Shown here piece after piece: positions 21,790 through 29,484 of a stretch of 64,000 bases of DNA. How positions within the stretch are numbered: position 1 is the first letter of the stretch; each line of letters begins with the position of its first letter. Origin of the DNA: Archangium sp. (GTDB lineage Bacteria > Myxococcota > Myxococcia > Myxococcales > Myxococcaceae); contig JAUYRZ010000079.1 of NCBI GenBank assembly GCA_030695565.1, positions 113,297-177,296 on the forward strand, in the 5' to 3' direction. The position numbers were made by a program, and so were the translations under genes. Below the pieces are notes generated by a model. It worked only from the letters and a program-made list of their open reading frames with translations, did not search any database and was not told where the DNA came from.

Positions 21790-23106
21790 TCAGGTCAGAT
21801 TGGTCAGCGGGCCGCGGCAGAAGGCCGCTTCACCGTACGTGGTGAGGTTGCCCCCGTAGCCGTTGATGATCGAGACGAGCAGATCGTTGTGGTACGCGTT
21901 GGTCCACTTCACGAAGCGGCCCATGCGGAAACCGGCGCCGCCGCCCGCGAGCATGAAGGGCATGTCGTCGTGAGAGTGCACGTTGCCGCGCGACACGTCG
22001 CTGCCCCAGAACACGAGCGTGTGATCGAGCGCCTTGCTGCCATCCATCTCCTGGATGGAGTCGAGCTCTTGCAGCAGCGTGGCCAGCACGCCGGCCTGCC
22101 AGGTGTCGCGGGTGGCGACCTTGAGCCGCTCGGGATCGCCGTCGCCGTAGTGGGTGAGGTTGTGGATGTCGGAGGTGATGTTCAAGTGCGGCATCGCGAC
22201 GTGGTTCATCGCGTCGCTGAACATCACGGTGGCCACCCGGGTCAGATCGCAGCGCAGGGCCAGGGTCAGCAGGTCCATCTGCAGGCGGGCGACGGTGGGA
22301 ATCTCCGCCTCGCGCTCGAAGTCGACCATGCCGGGATCGGTGGGTGACTGGCAGGTGCCGGGGGGCAGGGCGGTGAGCCGGTTCTCCATCTCGCGCACCA
22401 GCGTGAGGTGCTGATCGAGGCGGGCCTGATCTGACTTGCTGACCGACTTCTTGAGCGCCGCCAGCTGCGTCTGCACCGCGTCGAGCACGGAGCGGCGGCG
22501 CACGCGCAGCTTCTCCATCTCGGTGGGCGGCATGCCCGAATCCATGAACAGGGTGCGGAAGGTGACGCGCGGATCGTTCTGCGCGAGCAGCGGCTGATTG
22601 GGCCCGCGGTAGCTCACCACGCCGGCGACGTTCGAGAGCAGCGCGTGCACGCCGAGCTGCAGGCTGGGCACCCGGGTACCCTGACCGATCATGCCCGCGA
22701 TGGTCTGATCGACCGAAGGACCCAGCGCATAACCGGCCCGGCTGCCGTCGTTGCCGACGAAGGTGCCCGTATCGAGCTTGGCGCCGGTGAGGAACGCGCC
22801 GATGCCCCGCTGGTGTTGCTCGCCGGGGCCGGAGACGGCGACCTGCATGTCGACGCCGCTGGTGAAGAGCAGCTTCGACTTCCACGGGGCGAGCGACTGA
22901 TGAATCGGCCCCAGCGTGAAGTTGTTCTCGTCGCCGGTGGGGAACCACTGCGGCGTGTACACGCCGTTGGGGTGGTAGATGCCGATGAAGCGTTTCTGCG
23001 GCATCGACTGCGCGAAGGCTTTGTGGGGGGCGAGCGCCTCGAGGAAAGGCAGGCCGACCACGATGCCGCCTGCGCCCCTGAGGATCTGGCGTCGGGACAA
23101 CTTCAT
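21790..23106 (-). CDS. Tat-exported DUF1552 family protein
   Basis: 438 residues. The N-terminus has a twin-arginine signal (SRRQILRG, then a hydrophobic GAGGIVVGLPFLEALAP), pointing to folded export. The mature part matches DUF1552: IGIYHPNGVY near the start, LLFTSGVDMQVA, a conserved HQRGIGAFLTG, and VFWGSDVSRGNVHSHDDMPF near the C-terminus. The family belongs to the alkaline-phosphatase-like/sulfatase-like DUF1501 group and is nearly always encoded with DUF1592/DUF1588 proteins, as here: its start overlaps the stop of the upstream gene by 4 bp. The pairs are abundant in Planctomycetes and Myxococcota; the biochemical role is unknown, with handling of extracellular polymers suggested from context. 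Confidence 0.88.
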   Translation of the reverse strand: MKLSRRQILRGAGGIVVGLPFLEALAPHKAFAQSMPQKRFIGIYHPNGVYTPQWFPTGDENNFTLGPIHQSLAPWKSKLLFTSGVDMQVAVSGPGEQHQRGIGAFLTGAKLDTGTFVGNDGSRAGYALGPSVDQTIAGMIGQGTRVPSLQLGVHALLSNVAGVVSYRGPNQPLLAQNDPRVTFRTLFMDSGMPPTEMEKLRVRRRSVLDAVQTQLAALKKSVSKSDQARLDQHLTLVREMENRLTALPPGTCQSPTDPGMVDFEREAEIPTVARLQMDLLTLALRCDLTRVATVMFSDAMNHVAMPHLNITSDIHNLTHYGDGDPERLKVATRDTWQAGVLATLLQELDSIQEMDGSKALDHTLVFWGSDVSRGNVHSHDDMPFMLAGGGAGFRMGRFVKWTNAYHNDLLVSIINGYGGNLTTYGEAAFCRGPLTNLT

Positions 23107-24728
23107 GGCGTCATCTCCGGGTTCGCGTTGCGCCGGAACGAGTCGGACTGAACGATGGCCAGCATCAGCTCCTTGAAGTTGCCGCCTGACTTCATGAATC
23201 GATCGCCCACCAGCGTGGTGGTGCAGGTGTCGGCCTGGGTAAGGGAGCGCCCCAGCGCGAAGCGGTAGACCTCCTTGGCCACGCAGTCGTGCACGTTGCG
23301 GCTGGTGGCCAGCTTCGCGCTCAGCTCGGCCACGCCGGTGACGTCACCTATCACCTGCGTGTCGCGGGAGATCTTCACCCCGCCCGTTGCGTCGATGGCC
23401 TCGCCATTCTCGGTGTCACGCCACAACCCCATGCCGTCGTAGTTCTCGAAGGTGAAGCCGACTGGGTCGATGAAGCGGTGGCAGCCGATGCACCCGTCGC
23501 TCTGGCTGTGGGCGGCGAAGCGCGCGCGGGTGGTGGTGCTGACCGAAGGTGCGGGCGGGGTGATGTTCGCGCCCGCAGGAGGAGGCGGCGGCACCTCACA
23601 CATGAGCTGATCGAGCACGAAGATCCCGCGGCGCACCGGCGAGCTGCCATCGGGCATGGCCTTGAAGGCGAGGAAGCCGGGCTGGGTGAGCAGGCCCTTT
23701 CGCTGCGTGCCGGGCATCTCGTTGCGCACGAAGGCGGCCGACGGCGCAGCGGGCCCGTACATCGACATCGCGTCGTTCGTGTACATCACGTTCGAGGTGA
23801 GCAGCGCGCTCAAGGTGCCTTCGTGGGCGAGCACGTCTTTGACGAAGAGCTCCAACGAGGCCCGCCAGGCGGTGGCCAGCGCAGGGGAGAACTGCGGGTA
23901 GACCGCGGGGTTCTTCTCGGTGTTCTCCACGCCGTCGAGGTACAGCCACTGCGAGAAGAACCGCATCATGCCGTCGGCAGAGCGGCCATCGGCGAGCATG
24001 CGCCGGGCCTCACGCTCCAGGCCCTCCGGCGTATCGAGCGTTCCGTTGGCGGCCGCCTCGAGCAGCTGCTCGTCGGGCATGGTGCCCCACAGGAAATACG
24101 AGAGCCGGGAGGCGAGCTCGAAGCCGCCCAGGGTGACCACCGGCATGGGCACGGGCCCCAGCGCCTGCTCGTCGCGGTAGAGGAACTGCGGCGACTGGAG
24201 CATCGACTGCAGCGTCACCTCGATCGCCCCGTCGAACCCTTCGGTCGCGTTGATCGTGGTGAAGAGGGTGTTCAGGTTGGCCCGCTCTTCGGCGTTGAGG
24301 GGGCGGCGGAAGGCCTTCAAGCCGGTGGTGGCGATGAAGAGCTCACCGCAGGCCTGATCGGTGGTTCCGCAGGGCACCACGGCGGAGCGCCGGTTCACCA
24401 AAGTGTCTTTGGCGAGGAACTCGGCCGCCTCGAGGTAGCCAGCCACGTGGGCGCCGGTGACCTGGTTGAGCACCGCGTCGTTGTCGAGGCCGTGGGCCAG
24501 CGGTTCACGGGGAAAGTCGCGGGAGGGCCGGTTGGTCGCCCCCAGCAGGTCGCGCACGGTGAGATCGTACTCGGCGCGGGTGAGCAGGCGCAGCGGGGTG
24601 CCCGGGGTGACCGACGGCACACAGTCGACCCTGGGATCGTCGATGGGTGGATCGACGATCGGCGGCTGCCCACCGGGTTTGCAACCGGCCAGGAGGCCGA
24701 ACACGAGAAGGGAGACCGTCGTTCGCAC
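23103..24728 (-). CDS. DUF1587/1595/1592/1588/1585 lipoprotein with a c-type haem motif
   Basis: 541 residues. Lipoprotein signal with lipobox GLLAGC. Domains in the family order: DUF1587 (LTRAEYDLTVRDLLG), DUF1595 (LKAFRRPLNAEERANL), DUF1592 (GFELASRLSYFLWGTMPDEQ), DUF1588 (RKGLLTQPGFLAFKA, with the haem-binding CIGCH at residues 413-417 in a DGCIGCHRFIDPVGFTFENY setting) and DUF1585 at the end (AKEVYRFALGRSLT). The protein is likely exported and may bind one c-type haem. It is translationally coupled to the DUF1552 gene. It stands apart from the tRNA cluster, with 109 bp between its start and tRNA-Pro. Confidence 0.9.
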   Translation of the reverse strand: MRTTVSLLVFGLLAGCKPGGQPPIVDPPIDDPRVDCVPSVTPGTPLRLLTRAEYDLTVRDLLGATNRPSRDFPREPLAHGLDNDAVLNQVTGAHVAGYLEAAEFLAKDTLVNRRSAVVPCGTTDQACGELFIATTGLKAFRRPLNAEERANLNTLFTTINATEGFDGAIEVTLQSMLQSPQFLYRDEQALGPVPMPVVTLGGFELASRLSYFLWGTMPDEQLLEAAANGTLDTPEGLEREARRMLADGRSADGMMRFFSQWLYLDGVENTEKNPAVYPQFSPALATAWRASLELFVKDVLAHEGTLSALLTSNVMYTNDAMSMYGPAAPSAAFVRNEMPGTQRKGLLTQPGFLAFKAMPDGSSPVRRGIFVLDQLMCEVPPPPPAGANITPPAPSVSTTTRARFAAHSQSDGCIGCHRFIDPVGFTFENYDGMGLWRDTENGEAIDATGGVKISRDTQVIGDVTGVAELSAKLATSRNVHDCVAKEVYRFALGRSLTQADTCTTTLVGDRFMKSGGNFKELMLAIVQSDSFRRNANPEMTP

Positions 24729-24837
24729 GCGGGGGCAGACTGCCAGCCGGGGTCCTTCGGGTCAAAGGCAGGGAATGAGGTCAGTGAAACGAGCCTTGCG
24801 CGTCACGATGGCATGGTCCAAAAGGCCACCACGAAGA

Positions 24838-24911
24838 CGGGGCGTAGCGCAGTCTGGTAGCGCGTCTGCCTTGGGCGCAGAAGGTCGTCGGTTCGAATCC
24901 GGCCGCCCCGA
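24838..24911 (+). tRNA. tRNA-Pro (TGG)
   Basis: Full cloverleaf. Acceptor CGGGGCG pairs with CGCCCCG; D arm GCGC/GCGC; anticodon stem TCTGC/GCAGA with loop CTTGGGC, giving anticodon TGG; T arm with TTCGAAT. Discriminator A; CCA is not encoded. It is the first of six tRNA genes within 1.45 kb. Confidence 0.95.
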
Positions 24912-24928
24912 CTTTGAGTAGTTCGTCA

Positions 24929-25002
24929 GTGCCCATAGCTCAGCTGGATAGAGCACCGGCCTTCTAAGCCGGGGGTCGTGGGTTCGAGTCCCGCTGGGCG
25001 CG
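24929..25002 (+). tRNA. tRNA-Arg (TCT)
   Basis: Acceptor GTGCCCA pairs with TGGGCGC including one wobble; D arm GCTC/GAGC; anticodon stem CCGGC/GCCGG with loop CTTCTAA, giving TCT; T arm GTGGG/CCCGC with TTCGAGT. Discriminator G, no encoded CCA. It lies 17 bp after tRNA-Pro, so the two are probably one transcript. Confidence 0.95.
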
Positions 25003-25018
25003 CTTCTCTTGAAGTCGA

Positions 25019-25047
25019 TTGACGTACCGCGGCGCATTGGGTACTCC
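25019..25047 (+). promoter_or_regulatory. Candidate sigma-70 promoter before tRNA-His
   Basis: TTGACG (25019-25024), a 17-bp spacer, then TACTCC (25042-25047), with tRNA-His starting 34 bp later. The -35 is good and the -10 is poor. A T-rich stretch at about 25061-25070 following a GC-rich run could instead be a weak terminator for the upstream tRNAs. Confidence 0.3.
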
Positions 25048-25080
25048 GCGCGCGCCTTTGTCTTTTTGCAACGTGTTGAT

Positions 25081-25155
25081 GGCGGCTTTAGCTCAACTGG
25101 TTAGAGCGCAGGACTGTGACTCCTGAGGTTACCGGTTCGATCCCGGTAAGCCGCC
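25081..25155 (+). tRNA. tRNA-His (GTG)
   Basis: Acceptor GCGGCTT pairs with AAGCCGC. An extra G at 25081 faces C at 25155, the G(-1):C73 identity pair specific to tRNA-His. Anticodon stem CAGGA/TCCTG with loop CTGTGAC gives GTG. T loop TTCGATC. CCA is not encoded. Confidence 0.95.
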
Positions 25156-25170
25156 CATCGCAAAGCACGA

Positions 25171-25244
25171 GCGCTCATAGCTCAGCTGGATAGAGCATTG
25201 GCCTTCGAAGCCAAGGGTCGGGGGTTCGAATCCCTCTGAGCGCG
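25171..25244 (+). tRNA. tRNA-Arg (TCG)
   Basis: Acceptor GCGCTCA pairs with TGAGCGC; D arm GCTC/GAGC; anticodon stem TTGGC/GCCAA with loop CTTCGAA gives TCG; T loop TTCGAAT. Discriminator G at 25244. The next gene's GTG start is at 25247, only 2 nt after the tRNA ends. The TCG anticodon would normally read CGA and, by wobble, CGG. Confidence 0.95.
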
Positions 25245-25246
25245 CT

Positions 25247-26035
25247 GTGATTCCCTACTTCGAGTTACCGGCGTTGAACCTGCCCTTCGGGCAACGCGTC
25301 GACATCTTCGGAGTGCTCTCGGCCGCGGGCGTGATGGTCGGTGCCTGGCTGGCGGCGCGTCAGGCGCGGCAGTACAGCCCGGGGAACGATCAGCCGCTGC
25401 GTGAGATGGTGCCGTGGGCGGTGCTCTTCGGCCTCTACGGCGGCCACTTCATGCACCTCTTCGCGTACCACCCGGAGCTGCTGACGATGGCAGACCCGCT
25501 GCTGGTGCTGCGCTTCTGGGAGGGCCTGTCTTCCATGGGCGGGGTGCTCGGTGCGCTGGTGGGCATCTTCATCTTCTTCCGCCGCATCAAGACGCCCATC
25601 GGGCCGTACCTCGACGCGTTGGCCCTGGGCACCGCGCCAGGGTGGATGGTGGCGCGCATCGGCTGCTTCTTCGTGCACGACCACCCCGGGGTGCACAGCG
25701 ACTTCTTTCTCGCGGTGAACTTCCCCATGAGGACCTACGGAGGCCCGCGCCACGATCTCGGCCTGTACGACGCGCTGGTGCTGGGCGTGTTGTCCCTCGT
25801 GCTCTACGCGCTCAAGACCCGCCGGCCGGCCCAGGGGCGCCTGATGGGCGTGCTGGCGGTCGGGTACACAGTGCCCCGTTTCTTTCTCGATTTCCTGCGG
25901 GCGTCAGACCTGAGCTTTGTCGACCGTCGCTATGCGGGTCTGACGCCGGCGCAGTACGTGGTGGTGGGGTTGTTTGCCGCGGGCGTCTGGCTGCTGACGA
26001 GGCCCGCTCCTCCGATGCCGAAAGAAGTGGGTTGA
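25247..26035 (+). CDS. Lgt-like prolipoprotein diacylglyceryl transferase family protein
   Basis: 262 residues, GTG start, about seven hydrophobic segments. The fold follows Lgt: N-terminal MIPYFELPALNLPFG, a MADPLLVLRFWEGLSSMGG segment, a signature-like VARIGCFFVHDHPG, and a YTVPRFFLDFLR segment near the end. Lgt transfers a diacylglyceryl group from phosphatidylglycerol to the lipobox Cys of prolipoproteins. Against E. coli Lgt by eye, His103 (SFHGG) is Met here (SSMGG) and the Asn of GRLGNFING is Cys, while the Arg of that motif and of the YGAFR segment are kept. It is therefore either a divergent Lgt or a paralogue with another substrate. The frame starts 2 nt after tRNA-Arg and its stop lies in the promoter of tRNA-Lys. 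Confidence 0.8.
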   Translation: MIPYFELPALNLPFGQRVDIFGVLSAAGVMVGAWLAARQARQYSPGNDQPLREMVPWAVLFGLYGGHFMHLFAYHPELLTMADPLLVLRFWEGLSSMGGVLGALVGIFIFFRRIKTPIGPYLDALALGTAPGWMVARIGCFFVHDHPGVHSDFFLAVNFPMRTYGGPRHDLGLYDALVLGVLSLVLYALKTRRPAQGRLMGVLAVGYTVPRFFLDFLRASDLSFVDRRYAGLTPAQYVVVGLFAAGVWLLTRPAPPMPKEVG

Positions 26036-26060
26036 CAGGAACGGCCGAAAAACTTTATAG
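26032..26060 (+). promoter_or_regulatory. Strong sigma-70 promoter of tRNA-Lys
   Basis: TTGACA (26032-26037, consensus), 17-bp spacer, then TTATAG (26055-26060). A GC-rich discriminator (GCGGCCCCGC) follows, the type linked to stringent control of stable-RNA promoters. The -35 overlaps the TGA stop of the Lgt-like gene (26033-26035). The predicted start is near 26067 and tRNA-Lys begins at 26079. Confidence 0.75.
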
Positions 26061-26078
26061 GCGGCCCCGCAACGAGTC

Positions 26079-26151
26079 GGAAGCGTAGCTCAATTGGTAG
26101 AGCAATGGACTCTTAATCCATAGGTTGAGGGTTCGATTCCCCCCGCTTTCA
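26079..26151 (+). tRNA. tRNA-Lys (CTT)
   Basis: Acceptor GGAAGCG pairs with CGCTTTC with one G-T; D arm GCTC/GAGC; anticodon stem ATGGA/TCCAT with loop CTCTTAA gives CTT; T loop TTCGATT. The T stem has one A-C mismatch (GAGGG/CCCCC). Discriminator A, no CCA. It has its own promoter and is followed by a strong hairpin. Confidence 0.92.
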
Positions 26152-26158
26152 CAGTACG

Positions 26159-26198
26159 ACGGCCGGTGACCTGAGAGGGTCACCGGCCGTTTCTGTTT
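26159..26198 (+). terminator. Rho-independent terminator after tRNA-Lys
   Basis: A perfect 13-bp stem (ACGGCCGGTGACC and GGTCACCGGCCGT) closes a 6-nt TGAGAG loop at 26159-26190 and is followed by TTCTGTTT. It starts 8 nt after tRNA-Lys and separates it from tRNA-Leu, which then begins 2 nt after the T-tract, so tRNA-Leu needs either readthrough or a promoter inside the hairpin region. Confidence 0.85.
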
Positions 26199-26199
26199 G

Positions 26200-26281
26200 G
26201 GGCAGATGGCGTAATTGGTAGCCGCGCCAGACTTAGGATCTGGTTCCGCAAGGAGTGGGGGTTCGAGTCCCCCTCTGCCCA
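26200..26281 (+). tRNA. tRNA-Leu (TAG)
   Basis: Class II tRNA, 82 nt. Acceptor GGGCAGA pairs with TCTGCCC; anticodon stem CCAGA/TCTGG with loop CTTAGGA gives TAG; a long variable arm follows, then T loop TTCGAGT. Discriminator A, CCA not encoded. Its 5' end lies directly after the terminator T-tract of tRNA-Lys. Confidence 0.93.
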
Positions 26282-26462
26282 TGCTTCACCCCGAGGTCCA
26301 GAGAGTGGCGCTGCTTCGAGGGGAAGGTCTCAGCGACGGAGACGACGATGGCGATGAAGATCATGGGGTGCCTTCGATGCCAGCCCCCACCTCTCGGATT
26401 GGTACGGGCTCGCCTCGTGAAACCGTCTCTCGCGGTGAACGCGGCGTGATTAGGAAAGACGC

Positions 26463-27227
26463 ATGTCGACCTTCACGTTGATCACCGGCGTCAGTCGCGG
26501 TCTGGGCAGGGGCGTGGCGCGTTCGCTGGCCGCCCAGGGCCGTTCGCTCATCCTCACGGCGCGTTCAGGGGCGGCAGCGGCTTCGCTCGCGACAGAGCTG
26601 GGGCCCACCCATCGTGCGTTCGAGCTCGACGTCACCAACACAGGACAGCGAACGGCGCTCGGCCACGTACTCCAGGGCACGCAGCTCTCCTGCGTCATTC
26701 ACAACGCAGCCATCTACGAGCGCAGTGCTTCACCTGAAGCCGCCGCGCGCACGATGGAGACGAACGTGCTCTCGCCGATCCGGCTGCACGCGGTGCTGCT
26801 TCCTCTCCTGACTGAAGACGCGCGGCTGGTGCTGGTCTCGAGCGGCATGGGCGCACTGCATGGCTACTCGCAAGCCATCGTCGAGCGGCTGCAGAACACC
26901 ACCACCACCGCGCAGGTCGAGCAGCTCGTTCGCGACTATCTGACCGCGACCTCGAGCGCGAAGGATGCCACCGGCAGCGCCGACGCCGCTGAACGTGCCG
27001 GCTTCTCGAGAGATCCGTACAGCGCGTCGAAGGCGTTCATCAACGCGTTGGCGCGCGCCTGGGCGCATGAGCTGCCGAGTCGTTCGGTGATCGCGGTCAG
27101 CCCCGGTTGGGTGCAGACCGACATGGGCGGTCCAGGTGCGCCGCGGCCCGCCGAAGAAGGCGTGGCTCGCATCGTGGAAGCCACGACCGCAGTGCAGGTG
27201 CGCAGCGGCTCGTACTTCGAGGGCTGA
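26463..27227 (+). CDS. Short-chain dehydrogenase/reductase
   Basis: 254 residues, a classical SDR. NAD(P) site TGVSRGLGRGVA near residue 8, an Asn-Ala-Ala motif (CVIHNAAIYER), catalytic Ser in VLVSSGMGALHG, and catalytic Tyr186-x3-Lys190 in DPYSASKAF, then SPGWVQTDMGGP as in many SDRs. An inserted segment around residues 140-175 (YSQAIVERLQNTTTTAQVEQ) lies between the Ser and the Tyr and resembles carbonyl reductases. The substrate cannot be told from sequence. It starts 181 bp after tRNA-Leu and ends 14 bp before the kinase gene on the same strand, so the two may be coexpressed. Confidence 0.88.
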   Translation: MSTFTLITGVSRGLGRGVARSLAAQGRSLILTARSGAAAASLATELGPTHRAFELDVTNTGQRTALGHVLQGTQLSCVIHNAAIYERSASPEAAARTMETNVLSPIRLHAVLLPLLTEDARLVLVSSGMGALHGYSQAIVERLQNTTTTAQVEQLVRDYLTATSSAKDATGSADAAERAGFSRDPYSASKAFINALARAWAHELPSRSVIAVSPGWVQTDMGGPGAPRPAEEGVARIVEATTAVQVRSGSYFEG

Positions 27228-27241
27228 TACAGTCCCCGGCG

Positions 27242-28813
27242 GTGCCGACCTCCCACCTGGTGCTCAACAAGTATCGGCTCGGGGCCCGCCTCGCGGTGGG
27301 CGGCATGGGTGAGGTGCATCTCGCGCAGACCCCCGAAGGAAAGACGGTGGTGATCAAGGCGCTGCTGCCTCACCTGGCCGCGGACAAACAAATGGTCGCG
27401 CAGTTTCTCGACGAGGCGAAGCTGGCCTCGAAGCTGCGCCACCCGAACCTGGTGCAGGTGCACGAATACGGTCCGTGGAACGACACCTGGGTGCTCGCGA
27501 TGGAGCACATCGACGGGCTCGATCTCGGCCAGGTGCTCAAGCGCTGCGCCCGGCAAGGGCTGGTCATTCCCTGGCAGGTCACGGCGGCGATCGGCTGTGA
27601 CGCGGCGCTGGGCCTTCAACACGCGCACGACCTGAGCGACGCGCGGGGCACGCGGCTCGATCTCATTCACCGCGACATCAGCCCGCAGAACATTCTCGTC
27701 GGCCGTGACGGCAGGGCGCGGGTGCTCGACTTCGGGATCGCCGCCAGCGTCGACAAGAGTACCCGCACGGCCACCGGCGTCTTGAAGGGCAAGCTCGCGT
27801 ACATGGCGCCCGAGCAGGCCCGCAGCGAGACGCTCAGCTGGAGCGTCGATCAATTCGCGCTCGGCCTGGTGCTCTGGGAACTGTTGACGGGGAGGCGCGC
27901 GTTCGTGGGCGCCAGCGATCTCGCCCTCCTCAAGCTGGCCATCGAAGGTGAAGTGCCACCCCCTTCGAGCGTGAACATCTCCGTGCCGAAGTCGGTGGAG
28001 GCCGTGGTGATGCGCATGCTCGAGCCGCTGCCGGCCAAGCGCTACGCGAGCTGCCGCGACGTACAGCTCGCGCTTCGCGGCCTGCTCAATGGCGATCCCC
28101 AGGAGCTCACCCGCGCCTTCATCGCCAGGGTGCCGCCCGAAGAGGCGATCGCCACCTCCGAGTTTCGCAAGCCGAAGCAGGCCCCCGAGGACACCGCCAC
28201 GGGCGAAATCACCCGGGGCAAGACCCCGATGCTCGACGCCTACCTCGCCAGCCTGCCGCAGGGCCTCGAGACTTCACCGCAGATGCAGCAGAAGGGGAGC
28301 ATCGTGCACAGCTTCCTGGAGGGCGTGCCGATTCACTCGCACCTCTCTTCATTGCCGCCCGCGATCGCCGAGCTGGTGAAGCGCCCGCCATTGCCCAGCG
28401 CGTGGATCTCGGAAGTGAAGGCCTTCGGGCTCTTCCTCGCGTGCGCCGAGCTCTGCTTCCCCTCGCCCGAGGCGTACGTGGAGTTCGCCTACCGCGCGAA
28501 CAAGAAGATCATCGAAGGCCCCCTCTACGCGATGTTGTTTCGCATGCTCGGCGTGAAGCGGATCGTGAAGGTGGTGGCCGGCCGGTGGGACCAATTCCAC
28601 CGCGGCACTTCACTGTCGGTGGTGCACTTCGAAGGCAACGAAGGGCGCTTGCGGCTCGACAGCCCACCGCACGCCACGCCGTTGTTGATCGCGCAGTGCC
28701 ATGGCACCGCCATGCGCGCGAGCATGGAGATCGTCGGCGCAAAGAACGTGAACGTCACCTGCACGCAGGCGAGCCCTTCGGTCTTCGACTTCGTGTGCCG
28801 TTGGACCGACTGA
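27242..28813 (+). CDS. Ser/Thr protein kinase with C-terminal DUF2378-like domain
   Basis: 523 residues, GTG start at 27242 chosen because it begins just before the kinase fold; the longer frame overlaps the SDR gene. Kinase domain about 10-275: Gly-loop LAVGGMGEVHLA, Lys39 in VVIK, HRDISPQNILV with Asp145, DFGIAAS (Asp163), and MAPEQARSE. The HRDI-S-PQN loop is typical of myxobacterial eukaryote-like kinases. Residues about 340-523 (from KGSIVHSFLEGVP to FDFVCRW) resemble the ~180-residue family known from Myxococcales (DUF2378/TIGR02265), whose function is unknown. There is no transmembrane helix, so the kinase is cytoplasmic. The C-terminal family assignment is from memory of the pattern. 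Confidence 0.85.
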   Translation: MPTSHLVLNKYRLGARLAVGGMGEVHLAQTPEGKTVVIKALLPHLAADKQMVAQFLDEAKLASKLRHPNLVQVHEYGPWNDTWVLAMEHIDGLDLGQVLKRCARQGLVIPWQVTAAIGCDAALGLQHAHDLSDARGTRLDLIHRDISPQNILVGRDGRARVLDFGIAASVDKSTRTATGVLKGKLAYMAPEQARSETLSWSVDQFALGLVLWELLTGRRAFVGASDLALLKLAIEGEVPPPSSVNISVPKSVEAVVMRMLEPLPAKRYASCRDVQLALRGLLNGDPQELTRAFIARVPPEEAIATSEFRKPKQAPEDTATGEITRGKTPMLDAYLASLPQGLETSPQMQQKGSIVHSFLEGVPIHSHLSSLPPAIAELVKRPPLPSAWISEVKAFGLFLACAELCFPSPEAYVEFAYRANKKIIEGPLYAMLFRMLGVKRIVKVVAGRWDQFHRGTSLSVVHFEGNEGRLRLDSPPHATPLLIAQCHGTAMRASMEIVGAKNVNVTCTQASPSVFDFVCRWTD

Positions 28814-28902
28814 ACCGCGTTCCATCCATGCGAGTGGAAAATCGCTTTCTGTGAAGAAGCGGAGTTCTCCAACCGACGCAAAGCGGATTACGGTCCACCC
28901 CC

Positions 28903-29325
28903 ATGCACGGCACGGTGTTGGGCGATCTCACCATCGATGTGGAAGAGCCGACTCCAGACCGGATCGTTCTGCGGTGGAAGGGCGCCAGCAACACGCGCGA
29001 TCCCGGCAGCGCGCTCAAGACCTTCTTCGACATCGTCTTCGCCGAGGCCGCGAGCCGGAAGGCCGTGGTCGAGCAGCACTTCGAAGAGCTCACCTTCTTC
29101 AACTCGTCGACGGTGTCCGCGCTGCTGCGCCTGGTGACGGAAGCGGGCCGCCTCGGCCTGCCGATGACGCTGCACTACGACGGCTCGTTGCGCTGGCAGG
29201 CCCACAACTTCGAGGGCATCGCGGCGTTGTCCGCCAGCCTGCCGTTCCTCAAGGTCCTCAGCATCGGGGAGTGGCCGGCCATCGAACGCGTGAGCCTCAA
29301 GTCGACGGCCAACCAACGCTCCTGA
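28903..29325 (+). CDS. Small STAS-like (slr1659-type) regulatory protein
   Basis: 140 residues, soluble, no signal. The middle contains a pattern seen in STAS/slr1659-superfamily regulators: FEELTFFNSSTVSALLRLVT, then LPMTLHYDGSLRWQAHNFEG. In STAS anti-anti-sigma factors the Asn-Ser-Ser region lies at the phosphorylated Ser loop, so Ser67 or Ser68 are the candidate phosphorylation sites. It lies 89 bp after the kinase gene on the same strand, which makes a partner-switching or phosphorylation relationship plausible, but this is inference from proximity and a loose pattern match. Confidence 0.55.
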   Translation: MHGTVLGDLTIDVEEPTPDRIVLRWKGASNTRDPGSALKTFFDIVFAEAASRKAVVEQHFEELTFFNSSTVSALLRLVTEAGRLGLPMTLHYDGSLRWQAHNFEGIAALSASLPFLKVLSIGEWPAIERVSLKSTANQRS

Positions 29326-29401
29326 TCGTTCGGGTGATGTGGCCGCAGGGTGTGGCGGTGATGCTCGGGGCCGCTTGCTGCCCTCTTCTGCCTCACAACC
29401 G

Positions 29402-29430
29402 TTGACCCACAGGGACCCGTCCTCTAAAGC
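29402..29430 (+). promoter_or_regulatory. Candidate sigma-70 promoter of the tig-clpP-clpX operon
   Basis: TTGACC (29402-29407), 17-bp spacer, TAAAGC (29425-29430), 55 bp before the tig start codon. The -35 matches five of six consensus positions; the -10 is weaker. The location, just upstream of the operon in the only long gap, supports it. Confidence 0.45.
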
Positions 29431-29484
29431 CACCTCGTTCGTTTTCCCCCAGAAAACGCGCGAATTCACTACCGAGGATGGCCC

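Noticed and set aside
24838..26281. tRNA array as an integrated-element attachment region
   Set aside because: No integrase, no direct repeat of a tRNA 3' end and no change in base composition beside the array.
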